This document shows, piece by piece, positions 6,612-7,340 of a DNA stretch of 7,340 nt (within the stretch, counting starts at the first letter, position 1; every line of letters begins with the position of its first letter). The notes below the pieces were generated by a model. The model was not told the origin of the DNA, did no database searches, and saw only the letters and a list, made by a program, of their open reading frames with translations. The stretch comes from Campylobacteraceae bacterium (GTDB lineage Bacteria; Campylobacterota; Campylobacteria; Campylobacterales; Campylobacteraceae). The translations under genes and the position numbers were made by a program. The DNA lies in NCBI GenBank assembly GCA_031290675.1, contig JAITNC010000206.1:1-7340 (forward strand), given 5' to 3'.

Positions 6612-6667
6612 CTCTAATGGATATTTGTTATAGCAACAGACTTATTAGAGAGGGTCAATTAGAAGTG

Positions 6668-6688
6668 GTGAACTTTTTGTGAACAAAA
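6668..6688. repeat. GTGAAC direct repeat with embedded dyad
   Basis: GTGAAC occurs at 6668-6673 and 6679-6684, 11 bases apart (about one helical turn). The second copy lies inside the inverted repeat TTTTGT-ga-ACAAAA (6675-6688). It is about 55 bases upstream of the XRE promoter and could be an operator for a regulator or for IHF-like bending. The function is unproven. Confidence 0.35.
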
Positions 6689-6728
6689 TGTCCCAAATCA
6701 CTATTATTCCACTATCTACATCGTTCTA

Positions 6729-6745
6729 CAAGTTTCAAAAACTTG
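6729..6745. promoter_or_regulatory. putative operator overlapping the -35 box
   Basis: CAAGTTT-caa-AAACTTG is a perfect 7-bp inverted repeat whose right arm overlaps the first three bases of the -35 hexamer at 6743. A dimeric XRE-type protein bound here would block polymerase. The adjacent xre gene is the obvious candidate for autoregulation, which is inference. Confidence 0.5.
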
Positions 6746-6771
6746 ACAACTATAATAGCACCTGCTATAAT
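6743..6771 (+). promoter_or_regulatory. consensus sigma-70 promoter of the xre-hsdM cassette
   Basis: TTGACA (6743-6748), 17 bases and TATAAT (6766-6771) are a perfect match to the vegetative consensus, with a TGC just before the -10 as in extended -10 promoters. Transcription should begin near 6778, giving a leader of about 19 bases. A direct repeat, CTATAATAG at 6750-6758 and 6765-6773 (15 bases apart), covers the spacer and -10 and may be a second regulator site. Confidence 0.8.
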
Positions 6772-6796
6772 AGGTGAAGTAAACGGAGATGCACAG

Positions 6797-7021
6797 ATGA
6801 GCCTTGACGAAATCATAAAGAATATACGGAAAGAGTTAAATATTACGCAAGAGCAGCTTGCTCGTGATTTAGACATTAGTTACGCGACACTCAATCGCTG
6901 GGAAAATGGACACAATATTCCAAATCGGCTAACTCGCAAGGCAATAGCAGCGTATTGTGGCAAGAAAGGCATATCCAGTAAAATAATTATTGCATTGGAA
7001 CAATATAAGGGAGCAAATTAA
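6797..7021 (+). CDS. small XRE-family helix-turn-helix regulator
   Basis: A 74-residue DNA-binding protein consisting of little more than a Cro/CI-type helix-turn-helix. The motif is ITQEQLARDLDISYATLNRWENGHNIPNR (16-44), with the classic TQEQLA first helix and the recognition helix around SYATLNRWENG. The start at 6797 (MSLDEII) is chosen because GGAG lies 8 bases upstream. A longer frame opening with TTG at 6743 would begin inside the -35 box and cannot be translated from this promoter. It is followed 4 bases later by hsdM, so the two are coupled. Small XRE proteins before hsdM are a recurrent arrangement and probably set methylase and nuclease expression, much like C-proteins of type II systems. 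The repeats over its own promoter fit autoregulation. Confidence 0.85.
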   Translation: MSLDEIIKNIRKELNITQEQLARDLDISYATLNRWENGHNIPNRLTRKAIAAYCGKKGISSKIIIALEQYKGAN

Positions 7022-7025
7022 CACA

Positions 7026-7340
7026 ATGGATAATCGCAAGGAACAAGAGCGAGCGGAACTACACCGCACCATATGGGGCATCGCCAATGACCTGCGCGGC
7101 AGCGTGGACGGTTGGGATTTCAAGCAGTATGTTCTCGGCATCCTGTTTTACCGGTACATATCCGAAAATATCACCGCCTATATCAACGTCGGGGAGCGTG
7201 AGGCGGGCGATGTAAATTTTGACTATGCCAAGCTGACTGATTCACAGGCGGAGGACGCCCGCACCGATTTGGTGCAGACACGCGGTTTTTTCATCTTGCT
7301 GTCTGAATTATTTCAAAATGTCCGCAGCCATGCCGTCAAC
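7026..7340 (+). CDS. hsdM: type I restriction-modification methylase subunit HsdM, N-terminal 105 residues
   Basis: The first 105 residues of the M subunit of a type I restriction-modification system; the gene continues past the right edge. The segment is the HsdM N-terminal helical domain. Its characteristic blocks are ERAELHRTIWGIANDLRGSVDGWDF (8-32), YVLGILFYRYISENITAYIN (35-54), GEREAGDVNFDYAKL (57-71) and GFFILLSELFQNVR (87-100). The SAM-binding and NPPY motifs would lie further on. With HsdS it methylates adenine in a bipartite site, and with HsdR it cuts unmodified DNA. The ATG at 7026 lies 4 bases after the xre stop; its AGGGAG ribosome site (7008-7013) is inside the end of xre. The codons are rich in GGC, CGC and GCC and the GC content is visibly higher than elsewhere in the window, which points to acquisition from another lineage. 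Confidence 0.92.
   Translation, partial: MDNRKEQERAELHRTIWGIANDLRGSVDGWDFKQYVLGILFYRYISENITAYINVGEREAGDVNFDYAKLTDSQAEDARTDLVQTRGFFILLSELFQNVRSHAVN

Noticed and set aside
6743..6796. N-terminal extension of the XRE protein from a TTG at 6743
   Set aside because: It would start inside the -35 hexamer and upstream of the predicted transcript start; the ATG at 6797 has a proper GGAG site.

Overview
The window looks like a stretch of chromosome from an anaerobic or microaerophilic Gram-negative-type bacterium. Campylobacterota or a similarly AT-rich deep-branching proteobacterial or Deferribacteres-like lineage is my best guess. The basis is an A-type RNase P RNA end, moderately AT-rich core genes with AAGGAG ribosome sites, and an anaerobic ferredoxin-linked aromatic amino acid pathway. 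The lineage is inference only; no marker in the window fixes it.

Layout, left to right. The first ~100 bases are the 3' end of rnpB (RNase P RNA) on the + strand. Convergent to it, on the - strand, lies a very AT-rich gene for a DUF262-DUF1524 protein of the GmrSD / type IV restriction-like group. It sits only 22 bases after the last gene of a - strand operon. That operon, in transcription order from about 6097 leftward, is iorA, iorB, a phenylacetate-CoA ligase (paaK-type) and a tandem-ACT-domain protein. iorA, iorB and paaK are packed 9 bases apart, with each ribosome site overlapping the previous stop codon. The 117-base spacer between paaK and the ACT gene is different. It holds a possible 16-codon peptide and a set of competing hairpins, the last of which buries the ACT gene's ribosome binding site in a perfect 14-bp stem.

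Right of iorA is about 700 bases without an intact gene. It contains a palindromic intergenic repeat with GTCATTGC-type ends (6363-6511), a decayed reading frame running into that repeat, and a small regulatory region. From there a + strand cassette begins: a small XRE-type repressor followed 4 bases later by hsdM, the methylase subunit of a type I restriction-modification system, which runs off the right edge. The cassette has a textbook consensus promoter with repeats over both of its hexamers. hsdM is clearly more GC-rich than the rest of the window.

How it works together: IorAB oxidises aryl-pyruvates (from Phe, Tyr and Trp transamination) to aryl-acetyl-CoA with reduction of ferredoxin. 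The ligase handles the matching free aryl-acetates, and the ACT protein probably senses an amino acid. This metabolic core is flanked by two apparently acquired anti-phage genes or systems of different types. The least explained part is the structured paaK-ACT spacer, which resembles a translational attenuator but could instead be a dispersed repeat.
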